DNA of 64,000 bases from GCA-002704185 sp902588515 (GTDB lineage Bacteria; Pseudomonadota; Alphaproteobacteria; Pelagibacterales; Pelagibacteraceae): positions 62,001-126,000 of the forward strand of contig CACIPP010000002.1 in assembly GCA_902588515.1 (NCBI GenBank), given 5' to 3'. Every line of letters begins with the position of its first letter. The first letter of the stretch is position 1. The notes beneath the pieces were generated by a model that ran no database searches, was not told the origin of the DNA, and saw only the letters and a program-made list of their open reading frames with translations. Position numbers and translations under genes: made by a program. Shown piece by piece: positions 52,034-61,063 of the stretch.

Positions 52034-54181
52034 TTTTTTTTTTTCAATTCTTCTTTTGTGTAAAATAGGCTCTGTATAACCACAGATTTGATCTTTTCCA
52101 TCAAAGATTAACTCGCATGCAGCTTTGAAAGCAATAGATTTTTCAAAGTTTTCACAGATTGGTTTATAGTTTTTATCATTAGCATTTTGTTGATCTACAA
52201 CTTTTGCCATTTTTTTTAAGATCTCTAAAACTTTTTCTTTTTTTACAATTTTATGGTGAAGCCAGTTTGCAATATGTTGGGATGAAATTCTTAGAGTTGC
52301 TCTATCTTCCATTAATCCAATATTATTTATATCTGGTACTTTTGAGCAGCCAACGCCTTGATCAATCCATCTAACAACATATCCTAGTATACCTTGAGCA
52401 TTATTTGCGATTTCAGAATTTATATCCTCTTTAGACCAGTTTTGCCTATCTGAAACGGGAATTGTAAGTAAATCAGAAATATTTGCTCGCTTCCTTTTTG
52501 AAAGTTCCTTTTGTCTCTCAAAAACATTAATTTTATGATAATGTGTTGAGTGAAGAGTTGCAGCAGTTGGAGAAGGCACCCAGGCACAATTTGCTCCTGC
52601 AAGTGGATGTGAAGCTTTTTGATCTAACATATCTTGCATTTTATCAGGCATAGCCCACATACCCTTTCCTATTTGTGCTTTACCTGTAAACCCACATAAC
52701 AATCCAATATCAACATTCCAATTTTCATATGCTAGAAGCCATTTTGATTTTTTCATGTCTCCCTTAAAAATCATTGCACCCATTTCAAAAGAAGTATGCA
52801 TTTCATCTCCAGTTCTATCTAAAAATCCAGTATTAATGAAAACAATTCTTTTTTTTACATTTCTTATACATTCTTTTAAGTTTACAGTTGTTCTTCTCTC
52901 TTCATCCATTATGCCAATTTTGATTGTATTAGGTTTAAGCTTTAAGACATTTTCAACCTTCAAAAAAGTTGTGTTTGCAAAAGCCACTTCTTTTGGACCA
53001 TGCATTTTTGGCTTTACTATATAAATTGAGCCTTTTTTTGAATTTTTTTTAATTCTTAAATCGTGTAAAGCACATAACACAGTTGTAAATGCATCTAAAA
53101 TACCCTCAGGTATTTCTTCTCCATTATCTAAGATAATTGTATTGTTCCTCATTAAATGTCCAACATTTCTGATTAACAATAAAGATCTGCCATTTAGAAA
53201 TTTTTCGTTTCCATTAATATCAATAAATTTTTTGTCCTCATTCAGTTTACGATCAAAGCTATTGCCATTTTTGTTTACAGTAGTCTTTAGTTCATTCTTC
53301 ATTATGCCTAGCCAATTTCGATAACACTTAACCTTATCTTCAGCATCTACGGCAGCTACAGAGTCTTCTAAGTCCATAATAGTTGAAATTGCTGACTCGA
53401 TTAGAATATCTGATATATGGGCTTTATCATTTTTCCCTACCTGACTTTTGGGGTCAATTATAATTTCTATGTGAAGATTGTTATTTTTTAAAATGATACT
53501 AATCGGATTTTCTTTATTTCCATTGTAACCAATAAACTGTTTTATGTTTTTAAGTTTATCATGTGAATTATTTTGACATTTAAACGATAAGTTTTCTTTA
53601 TCTACGAAAATTTTTTCTACATCACTCCACTTTTGTTTTTCTAATGGGAAAATTTGATCCAAAAAATCCCGACCTTTTTCAATTACTTTTAAACCTCTTT
53701 TTGGATTATATTTAGTTGATTTCTGTAAACCATCAGTTTCTTTAATAGCATCTGTTCCATAGTATGCATCATATAAACTACCCCACCTTGCATTAGCAGC
53801 ATTTAATGCATATCTAGCATTATCTATGGGCACAACTAATTGCGGACCAGCAATAATACTAATTTCATCATCAACGTTTTCAGTTTCGATTTTAAAATCT
53901 GGACCTTCTTTTACAATATATTTTATTTCCTTTAGAAACTCTAAATAGTTATTATAATCAAAGTTGCCCTTATTATCTATCATCCATTTATCAATCTTAT
54001 TCTGGATGTCTTTTCTCTCATTAATTAAATCATTATTTTCAGGTACCAAATCATTTGCTGCAGAAATAAAATTTTGCCAAAAGTCTGACTTGTCTAAACC
54101 TGTTTCAGGTAATACTTCGTCATTTACAAAATCATAGAAATTAGTATTGATTTTAGATTTTCCTATAAGAGTGTATTTCAT
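52019..54181 (-). CDS. glcB: Malate synthase G
   Basis: A 720-residue malate synthase of the long monomeric G form, condensing glyoxylate with acetyl-CoA. SIVDLEDSVAAVDAEDKVKCYRNWLG-like sequence (TIMDLEDSVAAVDAEDKV near 268-285) is the isoform signature; KPKMHGPKEVAF near 390, GIMDEERRTTVNLKECI near 425-441, INTGFLDRTGDEMHTSFEMG near 450-470 and AWVPSPTAATLHSTHYH near 550 mark the active site. In SAR11 relatives this gene can be under a glycine riboswitch; I see none in the 107-bp leader here. Confidence 0.95.
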   Translation of the reverse strand: MKYTLIGKSKINTNFYDFVNDEVLPETGLDKSDFWQNFISAANDLVPENNDLINERKDIQNKIDKWMIDNKGNFDYNNYLEFLKEIKYIVKEGPDFKIETENVDDEISIIAGPQLVVPIDNARYALNAANARWGSLYDAYYGTDAIKETDGLQKSTKYNPKRGLKVIEKGRDFLDQIFPLEKQKWSDVEKIFVDKENLSFKCQNNSHDKLKNIKQFIGYNGNKENPISIILKNNNLHIEIIIDPKSQVGKNDKAHISDILIESAISTIMDLEDSVAAVDAEDKVKCYRNWLGIMKNELKTTVNKNGNSFDRKLNEDKKFIDINGNEKFLNGRSLLLIRNVGHLMRNNTIILDNGEEIPEGILDAFTTVLCALHDLRIKKNSKKGSIYIVKPKMHGPKEVAFANTTFLKVENVLKLKPNTIKIGIMDEERRTTVNLKECIRNVKKRIVFINTGFLDRTGDEMHTSFEMGAMIFKGDMKKSKWLLAYENWNVDIGLLCGFTGKAQIGKGMWAMPDKMQDMLDQKASHPLAGANCAWVPSPTAATLHSTHYHKINVFERQKELSKRKRANISDLLTIPVSDRQNWSKEDINSEIANNAQGILGYVVRWIDQGVGCSKVPDINNIGLMEDRATLRISSQHIANWLHHKIVKKEKVLEILKKMAKVVDQQNANDKNYKPICENFEKSIAFKAACELIFDGKDQICGYTEPILHKRRIEKKKLSEA

Positions 54182-54288
54182 ATCGTACTGTTTATTTTAT
54201 TAAAATATAAGATTTTCTTCGATTTTGTTTTACTTTAATTTTACGACCAGGTGATATATATAATAGTTTAATCTGGCAAGGTATAATA

Positions 54289-55365
54289 ATGACTTACTTA
54301 GATTTTGAAAAGGAAATTGAACAATTAGATAAAAACCTTGATGCCTTAAAAAATCCTTATGAAAGCGAGGGTATCTCGTCAATAAATCAAGACAAAATAA
54401 CAGATCTGCAATCAACAATTGATAAAAAAATAATTGAAATATATTCTAATTTAAATAGTTGGCAAAAAACAAAAGTGGCGAGACACGAAAAGAGACCAAG
54501 ATCTGATTATTATATAAAAAATATATTTACGAATTTTCAATTAATCTCTGGTGACAGATATTATGCCGAAGATGAGTCTGTAATCACAGGATTTGCCAAA
54601 TTAGATAACATGTCAGTATTAGTTATCGGCCAAGAAAAAGGCTATGACACTGAGAGTAGAATAAAAAGAAATTTTGGGATGATGAGACCTGAAGGGTATC
54701 GAAAATGTATGAGATTAATGAAAACAGCAGATAAGTTTAATATTCCAATAATTTCGTTTATCGATACACCTGGAGCGTACCCAGGAAAAGGAGCTGAAGA
54801 GAGGGGACAAGCTGAAGCTATTGCCTCTTCAATTGACTGTTGTTTATCTTTAAACGTACCTACAATCTCAATAATAATTGGTGAGGGGGGTTCAGGAGGA
54901 GCAATAGCCCTTGCTACATCAAACAAAGTTTTGATGTTGGAGCATTCTATATATTCTGTAATTTCTCCAGAGGGATGTGCATCAATTCTTTGGAAAGATG
55001 TATCTAAATCAAACGAAGCCGCTGAAGCTATGAAAATTACTGCTCAAGATTTATTTAAGTTTAATATAATTGATGAAATTATTAACGAACCAACCGGAGG
55101 AGCACATAGAGATCCGATCGGATGTGCTAATTCTATCAAGTCTTCTTTATTGAAATATTTAGAATTTTATAACAATAGAAATGATATAAATATTAGAGCC
55201 GACAGAAAAGAGAAGTTTATGAAGATAGGTAAAGATTTACCCGCAGATATATCTTTTGGAAAATTCAACAAAGATGAAATTATGCAGATGTCTAAAAATA
55301 AGAAAATTATTTTAATCTCTTTTTTGATAATTACGATTTTAGGTTTATTATTTTACTTAAGCTAG
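54289..55365 (+). CDS. accA: Acetyl-CoA carboxylase carboxyltransferase alpha subunit, with C-terminal membrane segment
   Basis: A 358-residue carboxyltransferase subunit that, with AccD, moves carboxyl from biotin to acetyl-CoA in fatty acid synthesis. FEKEIEQLDKNLDAL at the start, ARHEKRPRSDYYIKNIF, FGMMRPEGYRKCMRLM, FIDTPGAYPGKGAEERGQAEAIA (about 160-182) and GEGGSGGAIALATSNKVLMLEHSIYSVISPEGCASILWKD (about 198-238) are all conserved. The last 20 residues (KKIILISFLIITILGLLFYL) form one hydrophobic helix absent from ordinary AccA. The end overlaps secA by nine bases. Confidence 0.94.
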   Translation: MTYLDFEKEIEQLDKNLDALKNPYESEGISSINQDKITDLQSTIDKKIIEIYSNLNSWQKTKVARHEKRPRSDYYIKNIFTNFQLISGDRYYAEDESVITGFAKLDNMSVLVIGQEKGYDTESRIKRNFGMMRPEGYRKCMRLMKTADKFNIPIISFIDTPGAYPGKGAEERGQAEAIASSIDCCLSLNVPTISIIIGEGGSGGAIALATSNKVLMLEHSIYSVISPEGCASILWKDVSKSNEAAEAMKITAQDLFKFNIIDEIINEPTGGAHRDPIGCANSIKSSLLKYLEFYNNRNDINIRADRKEKFMKIGKDLPADISFGKFNKDEIMQMSKNKKIILISFLIITILGLLFYLS

Positions 55366-57933
55366 GGCCCCGCAACAATTTTTATATTTTTTTCCAGATC
55401 CACAAGGACATTTTTCATTCCTTGAGACTTTTGGTATCTCATCACGATTAATTTTTTTAATATTAATGTTTTCTTTTGATAAATCTTCTTGAATATTGTC
55501 CTCAATATTTAAATTTATATTTGATAAAAAAATTATTATATTTTCTTTAATTCGTAACAATAATTCTTGGAATAAATCAAAGCTTTCTTTCTTGTACTCA
55601 TCTATAGGATTTCTTTGCCCATATCCTCTTAGACCAATTACTTGTCTAAGTTGCTCTAAATTTTGTAAGTGGTTTCTCCATTCAAAATCAAGATTCTGAA
55701 GAAAAATCTTTTTTTCTACGTCTCGATTAATATCATCACCGACCATTTGAATTCTATCTTTTCTTTTATTAAGATATTTTTGATTGAGTTTTTTGAGTTT
55801 ATCTGTTCTGGGCATTTGATGAAATTCTTCAAAACTTTCATTAGATAATTTTTCTTTTAAGAATCTATTCAATTTTGCTATTTGGATTTTTTTGTTAGTA
55901 TCGTTATTTGTGTTTTTTATATTTTCATCCATAATTTCTGAATTAATTTCATCAATTATATTGTAAATGTTTTTATCACTTAATATTTTATGTCTTTGTT
56001 CATATATTACATTTCTCTGGTCATTCATTACATCATCAAATTGTAATAGAGTTTTCCTTATTTCAAAGTTTCTAGACTCCACTTTTTGTTGAGCCTTCTC
56101 AAGCGCCTTATTTATCCATGGATGATCTAATGCCTCGTTTGGTTTTAGGCCTAGCTTTTGCAACATAAAATCAATTTTTTCAGAGCCAAAAATTCTCATC
56201 AAGTCATCTTCTAAGCTTAAATAAAAAATTGATTTTCCTTTATCACCTTGTCTACCAGATCTTCCTCTAAGTTGATTATCTATTCTTCTGCTTTCATGTC
56301 TTTCAGTACCAATCACAAATAAACCGCCAGCATTTATCACTTTTTGTTTGTCTTCTTCATGTTTTCTTATAGTTTCACTTTGATTTTCTGAATTCTCTAA
56401 CCTTTTTTCTAAATTACCACCAAGCTGAATGTCAGTTCCTCTACCAGCCATATTAGTTGCGATTGTTATTGCCCCTGGTTCACCAGCTTTTGAAATTATA
56501 TTAGCTTCCTTTTCATGATGTTTTGCATTTAGAACCTCATGACTAACTTTTTTTTCATTTAAAATTTTTGATATTTGTTCAGACTTTTCGATACTTGTTG
56601 TTCCAACTAGAACAGGCTGCAAATTTTTTTTTGCGTCTAAAATGTCTTCTAAAATTGCATTTAACTTTTCTTTTTCGGTCCTATAAATTTTATCGTTTAA
56701 ATCCTCTCTAATCATATTTTGATTAGTTGGTATCTCCAATACATCTAATTTATATATATCGTAAAATTCTTCTGCTTCTGTGATGGCTGTACCAGTCATT
56801 CCAGAAAGTTTTTTGTATAATCTAAAATAATTTTGATATGTAATAGAAGCGAACGTTTGATTTTCATTTTGTATTGGAACACCCTCTTTAGCCTCTATCG
56901 CTTGATGCAACCCATCAGAATATCTTCTGCCTTCTAGTACTCTGCCTGTAAACTCATCAATAATTTCAATTTTATTTTCTCTAACTATATAATCTTTATC
57001 TTTTGAAAATATGAGGTTTGCTTTCAAGGCTTGATTTATGTGGTGAACTAAAGACAAATTTCTAGGATCATAAAACCCATCTCCTTTTAATTTGTTGAGT
57101 GATTTAAGTTTTCTTTCGACTTCATCTATCCCAACTTCAGTCAGACTTACATTTTTGTCCTTTTCATCTAATTGGTAATGTTGCTTATTAAGCTCATTTA
57201 CAACTTGTGTACAAAGATAATATTGATTTGAATTATCATCACTAGGACCTGATATAATTAAAGGGGTTCTCGCTTCGTCTATTAAAATACTATCAACCTC
57301 ATCTACAATACAAAATGAGAATTTATTTTGTACCATTTCTTTTAAGGATAGTTTCATATTGTCTCTTAAGTAGTCAAATGCAAATTCATTATTTGTTCCA
57401 TAAACTATATCAGATCTATAAATTAACTTTCTTTCATCATCACCTACCTCGCTTGTTAAACAACCAACCGACAAACCCAAGAATTTATAAATTTGACCCA
57501 TCCACACTGAGTCTCTTTTAGCCAAGTAATCGTTTACAGTTACAATATGAACCCCGCCTCCATCTAATGAGTTTAGATAGGCTGCAAGCGTAGAAACTAA
57601 GGTTTTCCCTTCGCCAGTTTTCATTTCAGCTATTTTACCTTGATGAAGACAAACTCCACCAATTAATTGAACGTCAAAATGTCTTTGACCTATAGTCCTT
57701 TTTGCTGCTTCCCGTACCACCGCAAATGCTTCAACTAGGATGTCGTTTAAGTTTTTACCGTTTTTCAATTTTTCTTTAAAATAGGTTGTTTTATCTTTAA
57801 GCTGACCATCGCTTAATTTTTCTATTTGACTTTCTAAATTATTGATATGATTGATTATTGGATTAATTTCAGCCAATTTTCTATCATTTGAAGATCCAAA
57901 TATCTTTTTTAAAAATTTAATTTTTTTTAGCAT
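55357..57933 (-). CDS. secA: Preprotein translocase ATPase SecA
   Basis: An 858-residue motor that pushes unfolded preproteins through SecYEG. Walker A lies in MKTGEGKTLVSTLAAYLNSL (about 101-120); FCIVDEVDSILIDEARTPLIISG is the DEVD helicase motif; the second nucleotide domain has VLVGTTSIEKSEQI, NMAGRGTDIQLGG and RGRSGRQGDKG. The C-terminus ends in the zinc-binding CPCGSGKKYKNCCG that contacts SecB. Length is normal. Confidence 0.96.
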   Translation of the reverse strand: MLKKIKFLKKIFGSSNDRKLAEINPIINHINNLESQIEKLSDGQLKDKTTYFKEKLKNGKNLNDILVEAFAVVREAAKRTIGQRHFDVQLIGGVCLHQGKIAEMKTGEGKTLVSTLAAYLNSLDGGGVHIVTVNDYLAKRDSVWMGQIYKFLGLSVGCLTSEVGDDERKLIYRSDIVYGTNNEFAFDYLRDNMKLSLKEMVQNKFSFCIVDEVDSILIDEARTPLIISGPSDDNSNQYYLCTQVVNELNKQHYQLDEKDKNVSLTEVGIDEVERKLKSLNKLKGDGFYDPRNLSLVHHINQALKANLIFSKDKDYIVRENKIEIIDEFTGRVLEGRRYSDGLHQAIEAKEGVPIQNENQTFASITYQNYFRLYKKLSGMTGTAITEAEEFYDIYKLDVLEIPTNQNMIREDLNDKIYRTEKEKLNAILEDILDAKKNLQPVLVGTTSIEKSEQISKILNEKKVSHEVLNAKHHEKEANIISKAGEPGAITIATNMAGRGTDIQLGGNLEKRLENSENQSETIRKHEEDKQKVINAGGLFVIGTERHESRRIDNQLRGRSGRQGDKGKSIFYLSLEDDLMRIFGSEKIDFMLQKLGLKPNEALDHPWINKALEKAQQKVESRNFEIRKTLLQFDDVMNDQRNVIYEQRHKILSDKNIYNIIDEINSEIMDENIKNTNNDTNKKIQIAKLNRFLKEKLSNESFEEFHQMPRTDKLKKLNQKYLNKRKDRIQMVGDDINRDVEKKIFLQNLDFEWRNHLQNLEQLRQVIGLRGYGQRNPIDEYKKESFDLFQELLLRIKENIIIFLSNINLNIEDNIQEDLSKENINIKKINRDEIPKVSRNEKCPCGSGKKYKNCCGALA

Positions 57934-58007
57934 TTTTTTTGTTTTAAATTTGTCATAGTAAAAATGGTATTTCTATCTTATAAACCTCCAAGTTATCAAT
58001 TAATAAA

Positions 58008-59270
58008 ATGACTGATAAAAATAACATTTATAATGAAGAATATTTATCTGGTAAATCGTTAGATTTCCCGGAATTACCAAATATTGAAGGATTGCAAGCT
58101 TCATCATTAAGTGCCAATTTATATAATGATATAAATAGAGATGATTTGACGTTATTTACCCTGCCACAAAATTCAATTTTTTCTGCGGTCTATACAAAAT
58201 CCAAAGTATGTTCTGAATGTATAAAATGGAATAACAATCAAAAAATTAAAAATATTAGGGCATTATTTGTTAATACAAAAAATGCAAATACTTTAACTGG
58301 AAAACAAGGTTATAGTTCTATCAGTGAATTAGCAGATGAATTATCAAAAAAATTAAAATTTAAAAAGAATGAATTACTATTTTCATCAACAGGTGTTATC
58401 GGAGAGAAATTTCCTTTAGATAAAATAAAGAATAAAATTCAAGAATTGACCGAAAATCTTGGATCTATGAATAAATTAAAGTGGATAAAATCTGCAAGAG
58501 CAATCATGACTACTGATACCACTCCTAAAATGACTTACTCACAATTTAAAATAAATAAACAAATTTGCTCTATTTCGGGAATTGCAAAAGGTTCTGGAAT
58601 GGTATTTCCCAACATGGGTACTATGTTAGGATTTATTTTTACAGATATTAAAATTAGTCAAAAGTTATTAGGTAATGCTTTAAAAGATAATTTATATTCA
58701 ACTTTTAATGCCATAAGTGTGGATGGTGATACATCTACAAATGATATGGTAATTGTTTTTTCGACACAAAGGGCAAAGAACAAAATAATAAACAAAATAA
58801 ATAGTAAAGAATTTATTAATTTTAAAAAAAATCTGCACGAAGTTATGCTTAATCTTTCAAAACAAATCATTATGGACGGAGAAGGCGCTAAAAAATTTAT
58901 TGAGATAAATGTAAGTAAGGCGAAAAGCGAAAACTCTGCAAGGAAAATAGCTTTCACGATTGCTAACTCACAACTCGTAAAAACTGCAATCGCAGGTGAG
59001 GATCCAAATTGGGGAAGAATCTTAATGGCTGCAGGTAAAAGTGGTGAAAATATAAAAGTAAACAAGATAAATTTAAAAATAGGAAATTACTTAATTTTCT
59101 CTAATGGAACAATAAATAAGAATTACAAGGAGGAGGATGTTAAAAAATATATGAAGAATAAATTTTTAAATATAGAAATTTCAATTGGTACAGGTAATAA
59201 AACATTCAAGGCTTACACATGTGACCTTACGCATGATTACATCTCAATCAATGCAGATTATAGAAATTAA
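58008..59270 (+). CDS. argJ: Bifunctional ornithine acetyltransferase/N-acetylglutamate synthase
   Basis: A 420-residue self-cleaving enzyme that recycles the acetyl group in arginine synthesis. GIAKGSGMVFPNMGTMLGFIFTD (about 193-215) holds the autocleavage site before Thr; the usual Ala before that Thr is Gly here. NSFNxIS-type NAISVDGDTSTNDMV and the AGEDPNWGRILMAAGKSG block in the C-terminal half are intact. It completes, with argD and argF in this window, a cyclic arginine pathway. It is followed directly by a lipoprotein gene. Confidence 0.93.
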   Translation: MTDKNNIYNEEYLSGKSLDFPELPNIEGLQASSLSANLYNDINRDDLTLFTLPQNSIFSAVYTKSKVCSECIKWNNNQKIKNIRALFVNTKNANTLTGKQGYSSISELADELSKKLKFKKNELLFSSTGVIGEKFPLDKIKNKIQELTENLGSMNKLKWIKSARAIMTTDTTPKMTYSQFKINKQICSISGIAKGSGMVFPNMGTMLGFIFTDIKISQKLLGNALKDNLYSTFNAISVDGDTSTNDMVIVFSTQRAKNKIINKINSKEFINFKKNLHEVMLNLSKQIIMDGEGAKKFIEINVSKAKSENSARKIAFTIANSQLVKTAIAGEDPNWGRILMAAGKSGENIKVNKINLKIGNYLIFSNGTINKNYKEEDVKKYMKNKFLNIEISIGTGNKTFKAYTCDLTHDYISINADYRN

Positions 59271-59810
59271 ATGCGTAGAATTCTGAAATATTTTGTCTTG
59301 TTTGTTTCTTTCATTTATCTTAACAATTGTTCAACAATGAATTTAGAAGATTATAAGAATAATGAACCTAAGTTAATATTGGAGGACTTTTTTTCAGGAA
59401 AAACTGTAGCCAGGGGAGTCTTTGAGGATAGATTTGGTAATATAAAAAAATACTTTAAGGTTGATATTGTAGGTAAATGGGATGGAAGCACACTTATTTT
59501 AGAGGAAAATTTTTTTTATAATGACGGAACAAAAGAGTTTAGAAAGTGGACAATAAAAAAAGATAAAGCTAAAAGTAATTTCTATTCCGGTTATGCTGAC
59601 GGAGTTGTAGGTTTAGCAGAAGGTTCTACAAATGGTAATGCATTTAATTGGAAATATAAGTTTAATTTAAAAATAGGTGATAAAACTGTTAAGGTCGATT
59701 TTGATGATTGGATGTTTCTTCAAGAAAAAAATTATCTTATAAATATAGCAAGGGTAAAAAAGTTTGGAATTACTTTAGGGAGGGTAATTTTATTTTTTGA
59801 AAAAGAATAA
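59271..59810 (+). CDS. DUF3833-family lipoprotein
   Basis: A 179-residue protein with a lipoprotein signal peptide; the lipobox-like LNNCS places the lipidated Cys near residue 20. The mature part is a beta-rich barrel-like domain with DFFSGKTVARGVFEDRFGN, FKVDIVGKWDG and WMFLQEKNYLINIARVKKFG, matching DUF3833, an uncharacterised periplasmic family. ATG follows the argJ stop with no gap, so it is co-transcribed. Confidence 0.82.
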   Translation: MRRILKYFVLFVSFIYLNNCSTMNLEDYKNNEPKLILEDFFSGKTVARGVFEDRFGNIKKYFKVDIVGKWDGSTLILEENFFYNDGTKEFRKWTIKKDKAKSNFYSGYADGVVGLAEGSTNGNAFNWKYKFNLKIGDKTVKVDFDDWMFLQEKNYLINIARVKKFGITLGRVILFFEKE

Positions 59811-59854
59811 CTTTAGAACTTGAAAAAATATATTCCATGATTATTCTATAAGAT

Positions 59855-60277
59855 ATGATAAAATACAACTTAAAGTGTGAATGCGGGCAAAATTTTGAAA
59901 GTTGGTTTGCTAGTTCAAGTGAATATGAAAAACTTGAAAAAAAAGGTTCGCTAAATTGTGTTTGCGGAAAATCTAATAATGTTTCGAAAGCGCTTATGTC
60001 CCCGCAGGTTAGGTCAAAAAGAGAAAATGTTGATTTTAAGAAAAAAGTTAATTTTTATAAAAATTTACAAAAAAAAATAAGAGAACTAAACAACCTTATT
60101 AAAGAAAATGCCGAATACGTAGGTGATAATTTTGCCTCCGAGGCAAGATCGATTCATTATGATAAAAAAAATGTAAGAAGTATATATGGCAAGGCTACAG
60201 AGGAGGAAACTCATGAGTTAATTGAGGAAGGTATCGAGGTGAATTCTGTTCCTTGGGTAAATAAAAATCATAATTAA
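59855..60277 (+). CDS. DUF1178-family protein with two cysteine knuckles
   Basis: A 140-residue soluble protein. CECG (8-11) and CVCG (35-38) form a rubredoxin-like zinc ribbon at the N-terminus, followed by FESWFASSSEYEKLEKKG between them, and ALMSPQV after. The C-terminal KATEEETHELIEEGIEVNSVPWV ends the DUF1178 family pattern, which is of unknown function and common in alphaproteobacteria. Overlaps the convergent ubiG end by four bases. Confidence 0.87.
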   Translation: MIKYNLKCECGQNFESWFASSSEYEKLEKKGSLNCVCGKSNNVSKALMSPQVRSKRENVDFKKKVNFYKNLQKKIRELNNLIKENAEYVGDNFASEARSIHYDKKNVRSIYGKATEEETHELIEEGIEVNSVPWVNKNHN

Positions 60278-61002
60278 TTTCTTTTAAAATAGCTCATATA
60301 GTTAACATCTAAATCCTTACTTAATTTCCATTTATTTATTAAAGGATTAAATATAACACCAATAATGTCTTTATGAGATAATCCTATTTGGGATAATGAA
60401 TTAATCATGTGTGAAGGCTTTACAAATTTTTTCCAATCGTGTGTCCCAATTGGTAACCATCTTAATACATATTCTGCTCCTAAAATTGCAAGGAAATATG
60501 ACTTAATAGTTTTATTAATTGTTGCAAAAAATATTAATCCATTTTTTTTCAATAATTTTGAACAACTTTTATAAAAGAAATCTAGATCTTCAACGTGTTC
60601 AACGACTTCCATGCATAATATGACGTCATAACTTTCATTCACTTTTTCTGGGCTAGTACAAATATAATTAACATTTATGTTGCCTTTTCGCGCATGAGCC
60701 TTTGCAATTTCTATATTTCTTTTTGAAGCATCAATTCCTGTAACTTCCGCTCCAAGCCTTGCCAATGGTTCACATAGCAAGCCGCCACCACATCCTACAT
60801 CTAATATTTTTAGTTTTTCTAATGAACTGGGATTGTCAATATTAATGTCAAAATTTTTTGAAATCTCATTTATAATGTATTCTTGTCTTATAGGGTTAAA
60901 CTTATGCAATGGAGCGAATTTGCCACTCGGATCCCACCATTCATCTGCAAGTTTTGAAAATTTATCTATTTCTTCTTTATTAACTGTGTTTTTTATATTC
61001 AT
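60274..61002 (-). CDS. ubiG: Ubiquinone biosynthesis O-methyltransferase UbiG
   Basis: A 242-residue SAM-dependent methyltransferase that does both O-methylations of ubiquinone. The N-terminal KFSKLADEWWDPSGKFAPLHKFNPIRQEYI (about 14-43) is specific to UbiG; LKILDVGCGGGLLCEPLARLGAEVTGIDAS (about 64-93) binds SAM; CMEVVEHVED and the GTHDWKKFVKPSHM segment complete it. It supplies quinone for PyrD and respiration. Divergent from lysC. Confidence 0.95.
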   Translation of the reverse strand: MNIKNTVNKEEIDKFSKLADEWWDPSGKFAPLHKFNPIRQEYIINEISKNFDINIDNPSSLEKLKILDVGCGGGLLCEPLARLGAEVTGIDASKRNIEIAKAHARKGNINVNYICTSPEKVNESYDVILCMEVVEHVEDLDFFYKSCSKLLKKNGLIFFATINKTIKSYFLAILGAEYVLRWLPIGTHDWKKFVKPSHMINSLSQIGLSHKDIIGVIFNPLINKWKLSKDLDVNYMSYFKRN

Positions 61003-61063
61003 AATTAAGACTTAGTATTGTTTAATTCACTTCTCAAGAGTATTTATGTAACAAAAAAAAATT

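Noticed and set aside
58658..59065. A 135-residue frame antisense to argJ
   Set aside because: It lies wholly within a strongly conserved gene and has no start signal or domain.
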